Notes: generated by a model from the letters alone, not told the origin. A DNA stretch of 64,000 bases from Aquila chrysaetos chrysaetos (GCF_900496995.4 NC_044005.1:50788517-50852516); one strand, 5' to 3'; counted from the stretch's first letter, positions 11,255 through 21,834 are shown. Program-made: numbers and translations.

Positions 11255-11761
11255 TCCCTGCAGCTATGTTGGCAAACTGAGGGGGAGGAGAACAAACCAC
11301 CACGAGACTCCAGCAGTGCTGCACAAAGTCTTTAATGAGAAGGAGGAAATGCAGTGGCTCGGAACAGAGACCGAGAAGCACGTCTGCAGGGTTCCGGGAG
11401 GCACAGAGAATGGCCCGTTTCCCAAGGACAAGCTCCAGGCAAAGCGCTTGCCTTTCCCCATTCCGATCTACCCGGTGGCAATGCCAGCCCACCAAGAGCA
11501 GGCCCTAACTCCGGCACACTCCCTCCGTCAGCAGGAGGTTCAGCAAAGCAGAAGAGAACGAGCCCTCTCCTGAGGAGCTCAGAGCAAAGCAGAGCCAGAG
11601 GAGACACGGCGAGGCCTGCAGTGCGGCGAGGAGCAGCAGGCACAGGTCCCTTCTGCCAGGTGGGATGAGGACACTCAGCCCACCTGCAAGCCGTGGCTAC
11701 GCTCCTGCTGCTGCAGGATCCCCGTCTTCCTTGGTGCTCCAAAGGGGATGATCTGCTGGCT

Positions 11762-12079
11762 TCAGCAGTTCAGACCGCAGCGGGTGGGAGGCAGACACAG
11801 CCCTGACCCCCCCAGACCAAGGGAGCCCCCAGAAGAGATGGGAACCCCCCCGGCGCTGAGGGAGCTCCCAACAGCAGCTGACAGCGAGGATCCCACGGCT
11901 GTGCTCTGAGGGAAAGAGGTGAGGATGGGGCCCGGCAGGGTCACCACCACCGGGGAGGCCTGGATGGCCACCGTCGAGTCAGCGCAGCGGGCGACACAGG
12001 GCTCACTGCAGCTGCTTGCAAGTGGGGTTGGGCCGGAGGCGCCGCAGGGCGTTGGGAGACAGGGTCTGAAGCAAGACAT
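11762..12079 (-). CDS. Feather-type beta-keratin (corneous beta-protein), unit A minus gene
   Basis: The 105-residue structural protein is of the avian beta-keratin family, which builds filaments of feather, scale and claw cells. In order it shows a Cys-rich N-terminus ([13 protein letters not shown]), [16 protein letters not shown], the conserved filament core PSPVV-like [19 protein letters not shown], Ser/Gly repeats, and a Cys tail CGLNC. Classic feather keratins are about 97 residues; the extra length is in a Gly/Leu/Ser tail. I chose the MSC start because it follows a splice acceptor; the in-frame upstream ATG lies in the intron. Exon 2 begins at 12,100, the intron is about 12,101-12,631, exon 1 is non-coding up to about 12,667, and the polyA signal ATTAAA is at 11,331-11,336. 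It is divergent from its twin at 14,546. Confidence 0.93.
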   Translation of the reverse strand: MSCFRPCLPTPCGASGPTPLASSCSEPCVARCADSTVAIQASPVVVTLPGPILTSFPQSTAVGSSLSAAVGSSLSAGGVPISSGGSLGLGGSGLCLPPTRCGLNC

Positions 12080-12691
12080 CTCTCGGCGAGGGAGGCAAAG
12101 CTGAAACGCAGAGCAGGCAGGGAGCACGAACATCAGTATCAGTCTGTCTGTCTTTTCCTCAGCTCCCTCCGTGGAGACGCTTTGTTTTCAAAACACCCAG
12201 TACGCCTACAGTTCCCACAGCCATCATCGCGCCCTCCGAGTTGCACGGCACAGGAAGGCTGACCCACTTTTGGAACAGGCCCCAGCGCAGTGGCTCTAAA
12301 GCGCCCGTGGAAAGACCGATCATACCCCATCTCCATCGTTGCTTTGAAGATGGCACTGGATGCACTTGGCCATGTGGTTAGAGACCATCAGCTAAAGGTG
12401 CAATGCTGGTGGGCAGGCCTCCCTGCAGCTGAGCCCCACGGATCCCCTTCGGCTTGAAAGAACCCTCCGCTTCCCACCTCTCCCCAGCCACCTCCACCAG
12501 AAGGCAAAGAGATTGCAGCCCTTCGACAGTTGTATGGCAGGGCAAAGCTGAGGCAGCCCAAGCATCAGCCTCAGTAGCCACCAAGACAGCAGTTCAGCTC
12601 ACAGAGAGAGATGGAGCGGACTCGGGCTTACCTTGCTCCTCGAGGAAAGGGAGGCAAGAGAGGAGGATGCAGAGCCTGGAGCAGCGCAGGC

Positions 12692-12698
12692 TTTTATG
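12692..12698 (-). promoter_or_regulatory. TATA box of the minus beta-keratin gene, unit A
   Basis: CATAAAA on the minus strand lies about 30 bp before the inferred start of exon 1, which ends at a GTAAGC donor (exon end 12,632). It mirrors 13,927-13,933 exactly. The 1.2 kb between the two TATA boxes is the shared head-to-head promoter interval. Confidence 0.8.
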
Positions 12699-13926
12699 CT
12701 GTGTCCCAGAGCCCTGGCGGGGGGGGCCACAAACATTCCTTGCTCATGAAGCATCTCAACACCTAGTAGACACACAGGAGACTGTGAGTAAGTTTAAGCA
12801 GAACGTCAAGACTGCACAATCCCATATGGGAGAAGAGCCCCATCTCACCAGGGATGTGGCAAAGCTCAACGTCAAAGGAAGTCCTTTGTGGGCTGGAAGG
12901 AAGACCCCTGTGGGCCGGAGCGACAGCCAGGAGGACCTAGCTTACGCTCATCAGGCTCTACCACAGCATGGTTTTGTGATCAAAGAGATGCCCGCGTCCT
13001 TCTCTGAAAGAGACCCACGCCCAAATTGACCTGTTTTGCTCAGCAAGGTCATCCCAGACGCCAGAGGCCTGGATGGCCTGCTTTTGAGGAGAGGCTGAGG
13101 GCAGGGAGCCAAAAGCTCACAGCCCTCTTTCCTGGGTGAGGGATGGGGTGGCCCATTCCATGCATTTCAAACTACAAAGGGACATCGGATCAGTCTCCCA
13201 GAGCACCTGGGAGTCATCGTGATGTGGAAGAGTTGGGAAAAACCCTGAACTCCAGGCAAACATGAGTCACCCTGCTGTGGACTTCAGTGGACACGTTGCC
13301 CCAGCCTGAGGCGTACCAGGGATACCAGAGCTTATAGTCCCAAAGTGCCGCTTTCGTCAAGGGCTTTTCCACACATTTTAGCACCATTCCTGAATCAACT
13401 GGTGCTTCTATGCAACCTCCTGCATTTGCTGTCTTCCAAGGCATTGCCTTTTGGTGGTTGCTCAAGGGCTCATGTGACTCCGAGGTGCTCTGGGAGACTG
13501 ATCCGATGTCCCTCTGAAATTTGAAATGCATGGAATGGGCCACTCCATCCCTGACCCAGGAGAAAGAACCACGATCTTTTGGCTCCCTGCCCTCAGCCTC
13601 TGCTCAAAAGCAGGCCATCTAGGCCTCTGGCGTCTGGGATGACCTTGCTGAGCAAAACAGGTTAATTTGGGTGTGGGAAGGACACAGTCACTTAAAATCT
13701 CTGCACAGATAGCCTGAGACCACCGAGCCAATAGGTCTTAGCAGGGCTGGAAACAAATTAATTATACTGATGTTAGACGATACGCAGTGGGAGCAAAACA
13801 TTTCAAGTGAAAGAGGCAAGGGCTTAATCATCAGAGAGGCCTCGGCAAGCTGCAACTACTAGGTGTTGAGATGCTTCATGAGCAAGGAATGTTTGTGGCC
13901 CCCCCCGCCAGGGCTCTGGGACACAG

Positions 13927-13933
13927 CATAAAA
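13927..13933 (+). promoter_or_regulatory. TATA box of the plus beta-keratin gene, unit A
   Basis: CATAAAA is followed about 25-30 bp later by a short pyrimidine-rich exon 1 ending AGCAAG at 13,993, with donor GTAAGC. A C-rich run (13,898-13,907) and a conserved stretch ending GGACACAG lie just upstream in both mirror genes. Confidence 0.8.
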
Positions 13934-14545
13934 GCCTGCGCTGCTCCAGGCTCTGCATCCTCCTCTCTTGCCTCCCTTTCCTCGAGGAGCAAGGTAAGCC
14001 CGAGTCCGCTCCATCTCTCTCTGTGAGCTGAACTGCTGTCTTGGTGGCTACTGAGGCTGATGCTTGGGCTGCCTCAGCTTTGCCCTGCCATACAACTGTC
14101 GAAGGGCTGCAATCTCTTTGCCTTCTGGTGGAGGTGGCTGGGGAGAGGTGGGAAGCGGAGGGTTCTTTCAAGCCGAAGGGGATCCGTGGGGCTCAGCTGC
14201 AGGGAGGCCTGCCCACCAGCATTGCACCTTTAGCTGATGGTCTCTAACCACATGGCCAAGTGCATCCAGTGCCATCTTCAAAGCAACGATGGAGATGGGG
14301 TATGATCGGTCTTTCCACGGGCGCTTTAGAGCCACTGCGCTGGGGCCTGTTCCAAAAGTGGGTCAGCCTTCCTGTGCCGTGCAACTCGGAGGGCGCGATG
14401 ATGGCTGTGGGAACTGTAGGCGTACTGGGTGTTTTGAAAACAAAGCGTCTCCACGGAGGGAGCTGAGGAAAAGACAGACAGACTGATACTGATGTTCGTG
14501 CTCCCTGCCTGCTCTGCGTTTCAGCTTTGCCTCCCTCGCCGAGAG

Positions 14546-14863
14546 ATGTCTTGCTTCAGACCCTGTCTCCCAACGCCCTGCGGCGCCTCCGGCCCAACCC
14601 CACTTGCAAGCAGCTGCAGTGAGCCCTGTGTCGCCCGCTGCGCTGACTCGACGGTGGCCATCCAGGCCTCCCCGGTGGTGGTGACCCTGCCGGGCCCCAT
14701 CCTCACCTCTTTCCCTCAGAGCACAGCCGTGGGATCCTCGCTGTCAGCTGCTGTTGGGAGCTCCCTCAGCGCCGGGGGGGTTCCCATCTCTTCTGGGGGC
14801 TCCCTTGGTCTGGGGGGGTCAGGGCTGTGTCTGCCTCCCACCCGCTGCGGTCTGAACTGCTGA
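14546..14863 (+). CDS. Feather-type beta-keratin (corneous beta-protein), unit A plus gene
   Basis: The encoded 105-residue protein is identical to that of the minus twin at 11,762-12,079. Gene structure: non-coding exon 1 (about 13,958-13,993), intron 13,994-14,524 with GT-AG ends (donor GTAAGC, acceptor CTGCGTTTCAG), and exon 2 from 14,525 with 21 nt of leader before the ATG. The polyA signal ATTAAA is at 15,289-15,294. The one-intron layout with all coding sequence in exon 2 is the usual avian beta-keratin design. The head-to-head arrangement within a palindrome allows gene conversion between the two copies, which would explain the identical proteins. Confidence 0.93.
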   Translation: MSCFRPCLPTPCGASGPTPLASSCSEPCVARCADSTVAIQASPVVVTLPGPILTSFPQSTAVGSSLSAAVGSSLSAGGVPISSGGSLGLGGSGLCLPPTRCGLNC

Positions 14864-15500
14864 AGCCAGCAGATCATCCCCTTTGGAGCACCAAGGAAGA
14901 CGGGGATCCTGCAGCAGCAGGAGCGTAGCCACGGCTTGCAGGTGGGCTGAGTGTCCTCATCCCACCTGGCAGAAGGGACCTGTGCCTGCTGCTCCTCGCC
15001 GCACTGCAGGCCTCGCCGTGTCTCCTCTGGCTCTGCTTTGCTCTGAGCTCCTCAGGAAAGGGCTCGTTCTCTTCTGCTTTGCTGAACCTCCTGCTGACGG
15101 AGGGAGTGTGCCGGAGTTAGGGCCTGCTCTTGGTGGGCTGGCATTGCCACCGGGTAGATCGGAATGGGGAAAGGCAAGCGCTTTGCCTGGAGCTTGTCCT
15201 TGGGAAATGGGCCATTCTCTGTGCCTCCCGGAACCCTGCAGACGTGCTTCTCGGTCTCTGTTCCGAGCCACTGCATTTCCTCCTTCTCATTAAAGACTTT
15301 GTGCAGCACAGCTGGAGACGCGTGTTCATTTCTCCTCCTCCTCCTCCTCCCTCAGTTAGCTACGCGCTCTGCAAGGTCGAGCAAGTGGCTTCTGTCCTGA
15401 GCTTACCACCAGTTGTCATTAGAGCTCCCTGAACTGATACCAGAGCACCAAAAATAAGCAAGCAGGGAAGAAGAAGACTAAAAGCCCCAGAGAAATGGAG

Positions 15501-17602
15501 CGTGAGTCGCAACCTGCTCATCACAGCCCTGCAATGTCTCCCAGGGTCAGCCTTGCGTCCCAACCCTGAAAGCATTCAAGAGCTCATCTCATTTCTTCTG
15601 CCAGTGTACCCAGCGCTTCTTGCATGTATGCTCACGAAGCAGTGACTTTTCACTGCCTCCCCTGAGTACCCACTGGCCGAGGATAGTAGCAGGCTTATGA
15701 ACCGGCCTGAGATGATAACATGGAGACATGTGCTCAGCTGAGTTGTGGAGGGTGCCTTCCAAAACAGGCAGGGACAAGTTGCCTCTCTGAGCCTGAATCT
15801 CAGCGAGACTCATGGCATTTGGAAGTCAGGTTTATGCCTCCTTTCCTTTTGCTGATGCACCTTGCTACTCACAGGTGTTTTGGAGGCAAGAAGCACCTAA
15901 GCTGCTCAGCAGTAAAGCAAGGCCTCCTACGTGCAAGCATGCAGCCAAGCACAAAGCTAGATCCAGTGTCACTGTTTAGTCTTGCAGATTATGCGTTACT
16001 CTCCTCAGCGCTGCACCACCAACGCCTCTCAGCGGTCACTGCTGCTCCAGGTGCATGAATTTTGGACCAGGGGCACATCTTCCCCTGACCGAATGCTGTT
16101 GCTTCTGCTTTCTCTCTTGGTGCAATCCAGCAGCAAGTGGAAACCCTTCTGCAAGGTGTCCTTCCTCTGCAGCAGCCCTTGATGTCTGCATGCTGGGTGT
16201 CCTTACAGGGATGTCACCAGTGTCTTTGTGTGGCTGATTCCCACTTCTGCACAGCTAGGGGCTCTGTCAGCCCTGCCAAAGGGACACTGAGGTGATTAAG
16301 GACTTGGCTCATCTGTCATACAAGGACAGGCTGGGGCAGCTGGGGTTGGTTAGCCTGCAGAAGGGAAGGCTGAGGGTGCTGGAGAGTGGACAGGTAGATT
16401 AAAGGAGAGAGCGCCATCCTCTTGTCAGTGGTGCCCAGTGGGAGGGCAAGAAACAATGGACAGAGGTGGAAATACGAGAAATGTCTCACACAAAGTAACC
16501 CCATTTTACTGCGGGGGTGGTCAAAGACCAGTGTCCCAATTGGTGAGATGTGATTGTTAATACGGACATTTGAGTTAACGTCTCAGTCCTCTCAATTGTT
16601 GTTCACAGTCTTTGTATGAAGAACAGCCATTGCAATTCTCTCTTTCATTGGTGTTGTGGGAGTAAACTCCAGGGGATGGGTATGGAGTGGAAAGGAGGAA
16701 AGCGCTGGTTTTCATGTCTGGACGTAGGCAGCGTGATTGCCACATGGGGTTAGGGTGGGCATTTCAGTAGGGAACTGAGCATGCACAATCACAATCCTGC
16801 TCTTCATAACTCCACCTATTTGTAGCACTGCCGATGGCAGAGTGGGAGTCTGTAAATACTGTGCTAACACAACCCCGCCACCCAGATTGGGTTTTGACTA
16901 TCAGCACAGCAAAGAACATTGCATTTCTTGCTTTAAGCAACCCTGGAATCAGAGACTTGAGAAGCTTTGTCCCCTTTAGGCAGAGAGTCTAGTTGAGAGA
17001 GGCTCCTCAGGTTTCCCTTGAACCGCAGGCCATAAGCTGCAAGAGAAGTGAGGGTGTCTCAGTTCTTAGTTACCAGGAACATCACTACACCCAATTCCAG
17101 TGAACTTCAGGACATCTCTGCAATGCCGGAGCCTGGACAGGTTAGGTCAGCCTCTCCAGGGTGACTTCAGAACTGACAGACAGGCCTCTGAGCCATTACA
17201 TAAGGAGCAGGCCTCCTGCCACCACACAGCCCAATTGCATTGCTGGCCTCATGAAGCACTGGGCGTGTCCCTTGACCACCACCTAGGCATTATTGATCTT
17301 CCCTTGTACCCTGCCATGGCAGCATGCTTGTCTTGACAGGTGCAACCACCACCAGCAGCAGGTGCAGTTCTGTGCCAGGCCAAAAAAGCGTCTCAGCTGG
17401 CTCTTGTACCAGCACTGCAGTGAGGAGCCTAGGCTGGAGCCCTCCCAACAGGTAGAAAGCACTGGTCTCTCTTCGTCTTAAGGCTGCAGGGAGGCGAGGG
17501 GCTTTAAACCCCAGGGGAAAGCTGGCATTTTTTGAGCAGAAGAGCCTGCCTGCAGAAGATGTAAGGCACCCACCCTGGAGCCAGCCTGAAGAGATGTCTG
17601 TC
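15501..17602. other. No gene; faint CR1 relic at ~16,290-16,400
   Basis: No gene is recognised. ACAGGCTGGGGCAGCTGGGG then TTAGCCTGCAGAAGGGAAGGCTGAGGGTGC at 16,325-16,375 resembles the CR1 'GLFSLEKR' segment (plus strand), strongly diverged. The unit B equivalent is about 35,653-37,440, and the same CR1 trace lies at about 36,480-36,530. Confidence 0.5.
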
Positions 17603-17674
17603 TGCCTTGGCCAGGAAGCAAAGTCGGGTCAACTGCTTGCAAGGCAGCTGTGCTCACCGCTATACCACCAATGC
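17603..17674 (-). pseudogene. tRNA-Gly-like relic with TGC anticodon, unit A
   Basis: On the minus strand this 72-nt tRNA-like sequence starts GCATTGGTGGTATAGCGG, matching tRNA-Gly-TCC closely in acceptor, D and anticodon arms. The anticodon loop reads CTTGCAA, so the anticodon is TGC (alanine type) at 17,639-17,641. The T arm is degenerate: ACTTTGCTTCC replaces GGTTCGATTCC. The B box is therefore destroyed and I call it a pseudogene. Its partner at 38,372 in unit B retains TCC. Confidence 0.75.
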
Positions 17675-18652
17675 AGCTTTGGGCAGTGCTGCCTCCTGCT
17701 CCTCCACTTCACAGACTGGCCAGCCTCCTCCCTCCAGCCCCCCGCACACACACTGCCTCAAGCCACTCTTTATGCTCACCCTCTTGGCTGCAACCCCCTC
17801 CCACCCTTGCTCTGCATGCAGACAGGCACTGCCAAACGCACCATCTCCACACTGTCCTCTTGTAACCACTTTTGCAATATGCATGCTGCAGAGCCAAAAG
17901 GGAATAGGAACTGCTTTCATCTAATTATGGAAATGTTTAGGCATTGGACAATGCTTGCCAGTGCTGGAAAAAAGCTCTGGACATACCTATTCCACCAAAT
18001 CAAGCTCTCTCCAGTCTCCCTTTAAATCATCCACACCCCCCCCATTTATCCTCCCTTTGCCCCTCCACACTTTTCCTCAGCCAGGCTCTACCTCGCCCTT
18101 TCCATGGATCTCTCCCACTCTTGCAAGCCATTCCCTCTACACACCAACAACCTGCACAGCAGTCGTGGTTTTTCTTCAGGAGTTGACACCACCCTATGTC
18201 CCCAAGAGGCTGAAGGTGCTGCTGGGAGGTCACTACCTTCCCTGGAGGACTCTCCCCATGTTAGTGCTTACAGCAGGCTTGGAGTCCTCCTCATATAAAT
18301 TTGAGAAGCAGTGGGATGTAATATCCCACTCCACAATTACCACCATACCTGGTTGTCTCCACACAGCTGCCTTCTCTTCTTCCCTGGAAACAGCACAGAT
18401 GGCAGCTAGGGATTGAAATCATCCCCGCTGAGGCACGATATCCCAGATGCTCAGATGAGGACAAGGCACTGGAAGCTGCAGTTGTAGCCCCCAGGGTTAC
18501 GCCTCTCAAGACCTCTGGAAGCCTGGTAGCTGTCATGCTCCGTGCAGGTCTGAAATGCAGGACTTCAAGTAAAGCCTAGCCCTGAAACTGCCAGCGAGCC
18601 GGGCGCCATTGCGCAGGGCACGTGATCAGCAGGGCAGAGAGGGCTGGAGCAG
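17675..18652. other. Diverged segment, no recognised gene
   Basis: Pyrimidine-rich sequence with no gene recognised. It aligns to 38,444-39,476 at only about 85-90% by eye, unlike the near-identical remainder of the units. Unit B has an extra ~32-bp tandem piece here (near 38,470-38,505). Confidence 0.6.
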
Positions 18653-18684
18653 GTAGTTGTGGCCGAGTGGTGAAGGCGATGGAC
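18653..18684 (+). pseudogene. Truncated tRNA-Ser (AGA) relic, unit A
   Basis: The first 32 nt (GTAGTTGTGGCCGAGTGGTG to GATGGAC) match tRNA-Ser-AGA at 39,477-39,558. The anticodon loop, variable arm, T arm and 3' acceptor strand are missing through a clean deletion of about 55 bp; flanking sequence resumes at CGGTCCCC. It cannot encode a tRNA. Confidence 0.93.
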
Positions 18685-18924
18685 ACGGTCCCCTTTTGGG
18701 CTCCCTGCAACTGACCACGCTGCAGCCAGCAGTGGGACTCGGCTCCACACTGTGCCTGGTGCCCAGGGAGACAGTAAAAGCCCCTTGCCTACAGCACTTG
18801 TCCTCACCCCACCCCCGAAACTGCTGGATGAAAGGGAAATCCTGCTCCCATTGACAAGGTAGGCATGTTGGGGGAAGAGAATGGACCAGTGCTGAGTATG
18901 AACCATGACAGGAGGTCCACTGTT

Positions 18925-19162
18925 GGTTCTTGAGAAGAACTTAAGAGCCTGATCTCACCTGACACCCCAAGCAGAACAACCCCACCAGCTGTCCTCCCTA
19001 TGCCTGAAAGTACAGCAGCTCGTCTCCAAAGAAAGCTTGCACAACATGGCCCTCATTGCTAAAGATTAAGGGAGGATACCTCATGGATCGGAGATCTTTC
19101 CAGCACTCACAAAGTGCGCCTCTCTTTAGGCGTCATGAAGGCAGACTGGTGAGGAGCAGCAG
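18925..19162. other. Unit sequence not seen in unit B's right end
   Basis: This lies between the end of the A/B alignment and the boundary LTR. In unit B the corresponding place is occupied by a CR1 and ERV. No gene is recognised. AGCAG at 19,158-19,162 is the proposed target duplicate. Confidence 0.6.
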
Positions 19163-20420
19163 TGTCACAAAATGGTGTGGTTTGGACCGCTTAAAGAATC
19201 ACCTCCGATGGTATTAGCAAAAATTATTTAATAGGAATTTATATAAAAGCGCGACTTCGCAGAATTCGATGGCAAGGTTCACTCTATTACTTAATTCATG
19301 GATGAAATGCACACAGGAAAATTGTTATATATAAATTAAGGTATAGAGAGACCGAAAATGCAATAGGTTAAAAAAGCAATATAGAAAGAAAAATCGAGTT
19401 AGAATTGATTTCTCGTGATTTGTACAGAGATTGGGAATGTAAAAAGGGTAAGGGAGACCCTCCCATTGAGTCACAAGGTTCAGAGAAGACCCCCTTGCTT
19501 TCTAAACTCCTGTCAGAGTCTAGGTGCATCTGGATCAACTCCTAGTCCCAGAGTTGGTCAACGATTTATATTTAAAGGGATTATGAGTATACTAGCAGCC
19601 TGAGATTCATTCAGAGTTGAATAGAGTTCCCAACAGCGATTTCAGTATAGATTTGAAAAGCAATAACTTGTAATATACTTGCTATAGGATATTCAGGTTA
19701 GTACACACACGTGCATAAAGGCACTAAGAGTTATACATAAGCAAGTGAAAGAGGTATACCTGTTAAAAATTCCCCCTGAGTTCCATGAAAATATTCATGT
19801 CGAATGCTTCAGTATCTTTCTCAACTTGCGAAGGGTCGAGCCTCAAGGAGTGGAGAGCATCAGCCCAGGTCTTGTTGGCTTTCAGCGACAGACCTCCGAT
19901 CTTCGCAAACAGAAAAGTTTGTGAGCTCTGAGAGGCATCCCACTCAGAGAGAGATGCTGGTCACAGCCTGCTGCCGTTCAGGAGAGCTCAAGGAGTCTTA
20001 CTTAGTACCACTGCTTATAGGTACGGGACGTGATTAGCTTTAGTCATCAAAAAATTACTGGGATTCCAGCTGCACTGGTACCATTTCACGTGAGTTACGA
20101 TTCAGGTAAGGAAGGCTCCAAGGCTGTCAGGGAATGACTTAAGATTCACATACGGGATGCTCCAGAGTTGTCAGGGGAGGACTGGCATGTCTCAAGGTTG
20201 TTATGAGAGAACTAGTTATCTCTACTTCCGGTTTCTGTTTTTGCTGGGCAGCAGGAGTCCTTGAGACAGTCAGCATAACTCCCTGTCTTAGCTGTGTGAG
20301 AGTTCCTGGTACGGTCAAGGAATGCTTAACTGCCCCATTCATTACACTTACGCTAAGACCTAGCGAGGATTCCTGAGCTTGTAGTTCAGCCCAGACAGGG
20401 GGAAGAAATGCACCACCACA
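19163..20420 (-). mobile_element. Solo ERV LTR at the unit boundary (~1.26 kb)
   Basis: This is an AT-rich block with ends TGT...ACA. On the minus strand it has a TATA-like TTTATATAAATT, an AATAATT polyadenylation-like region, and an end CCATCGGAGGTG...CACACCATTTTGTGACA typical of avian class III (ERVL-type) LTRs. AGCAG flanks it on both sides (19,158-19,162 and 20,421-20,425), a 5-bp duplication expected of ERVL elements. No internal retroviral sequence is seen. It is a fossil; the right edge could alternatively be about 20,398. Confidence 0.7.
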
Positions 20421-20425
20421 AGCAG

Positions 20426-21762
20426 GCAAGAAGTGGGGGGAAGAGTGTCACCAAGAGGGTCTTCCAGCTCAGACTGCCCACAGCCTTCCTGGGAGGCCTT
20501 GCAGCGTTTAAGACATGGCATGACCCAGTCCAGCTCAGCCGGACCTGCCCTGGGGTGACTGGGAGGCACCTCCACCCCAGCAGTGCTGGGCAGAATAGTC
20601 ACCGCTTAAGGCACGGAGAGGAGGGGTTAGGGTTTCTCTGACTCCCTGGCATGCTGCATGGTGGCGGGGGCAGCCCTCGGCTGTCAGGGAGCAGCCAGGG
20701 CAGGCCTGCGCCAGGAGGGAGGACAAGCCAGGGGCTGTGGGGGAGCACAGCACAGCACAGCACAGCACTGGCAGGGCAAGGCCTTCACCGCTGGTCTGAA
20801 AGGCAAGGCGCCAACTGCTAGACAACTTGCTTAGAAGAACGAACACTGCCTAGGACTAAGGGCTTTTACCTCAGGGTCAACGTGACCTGAAGACCCAACC
20901 TAAACTGGCTCTCACTGCCTGAGAACACCCCATGCAGATGATAAACCAATGGGAGATTTGTCTTTCAAAAAAACCCCAGGTATACGGCCACGGCCAGAAC
21001 AGCAATCAACCTGAATCTAGCATAAAGCCCCTCCACCTGCACGGGACATTGGTTTAGAACAATGACGATTAACACCCCACTGAGCATCTGTCCACACCAC
21101 CTGCCCGGGAGAAGCACATACTGATTTGGGGAGCAATAGTAACTGATTAGCCCACCCCTTAACACGAGTAATTTGATTGGTGGACACAACTGTATTGTGA
21201 ACATATACCAACCCTGCTTTCCTCTGTCTCGGGGTCCTCCGTGCATTAGGCTGGGGCACCACTATGTGCACAGCCAAAATAGAGGGATTAATTCCCTTGG
21301 TAATTCTATGCTTGGTAATGCTAAGCGTCCTTGTCTCCCTCCTCGGCCGGCAAAGAACGGACGTTGACGCCGGGCACAGCCCCACAGCCCCCTGGGAGCT
21401 GGATTTCTGGGCAGGGTGGCAGCCCTCCTGAGCTCGCTTCGCTGGAGAGCAGCTCCCCTCTGCCCTGCAAAGCAACAAGGCTGCCCCCTCGCTCCGGGTT
21501 TCCTTCAGTGCCTGCAGAGCCAGCTTGGCTGGTCAAGAAGAAAGTCCCCATCCCGGGTTATGGGCAGGAGATGTGGGGAGAAGGGCAAGGCAAGGCCCTT
21601 GAGCTACCCACCCCAGGCCCAAAGGAGGAGAACTTCCCAGAGAGCCAATCTTCTGGCCCGGGCGAGGGCCCAGGATAGAGGAAGGGAAGGAGGCACGAGG
21701 GCTGGCAGTGCCAGGGAGCATCGGGCAGGGCGGTGGGAGGTGCCGGCAGAGGTGCTGGGGGG
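20426..21762. other. No recognised gene, unit B
   Basis: This is the counterpart of 263-1,600. It is one base shorter because of a G-run difference near 21,497. Confidence 0.45.
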
Positions 21763-21834
21763 AGCAGAGTGGCGCAGCGGAAGCGTGCTGGGCCCATAAC
21801 CCAGAGGTCGATGGATCGAAACCATCCTCTGCTA
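21763..21834 (+). tRNA. Initiator tRNA-Met (CAT), unit B
   Basis: Identical in sequence to 1,601-1,672, including the downstream T6 terminator. Anticodon at 21,795-21,797. Confidence 0.95.

Larger units (their letters stand above)
10806..15500. repeat. ~4.7 kb palindrome with two beta-keratin genes, unit A
   Basis: There are several inverted arm pairs. The outer pair is about 10,806-10,905 with 15,412-15,500. The main pair is about 11,270-12,768 with 13,857-15,355, where mirror coordinates sum to 26,625. The inner pair is about 12,990-13,218 with 13,466-13,692. The central spacer is about 250 bp. The main arms look about 99% identical and each carries one complete beta-keratin gene, promoters facing inward. 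An LTR interrupts only the left arm. Confidence 0.93.
1..18924. repeat. Tandem unit A of a ~20.16 kb direct duplication
   Basis: Base 1 matches base 20,164, and the match continues to 18,924, which pairs with 39,833. The offset drifts only from 20,163 to about 20,152 before the unit-B-specific solo LTR. Up to about 17.3 kb the copies are nearly identical by eye, with about twenty small indels and few substitutions. From 17.3 to 18.9 kb they differ by roughly 10-15%. The left end lies outside the window, because unit A opens inside an LTR whose full copy sits at 19,163-20,420. The unit contains four intact-looking tRNA genes, two tRNA relics and two beta-keratin genes. Confidence 0.97.

Noticed and set aside
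12454-13029. 191-codon plus-strand frame (and 32,610-33,185)
   Set aside because: It is antisense to the keratin intron and promoter, mirrored as a shorter frame in the other arm, and has no family resemblance.
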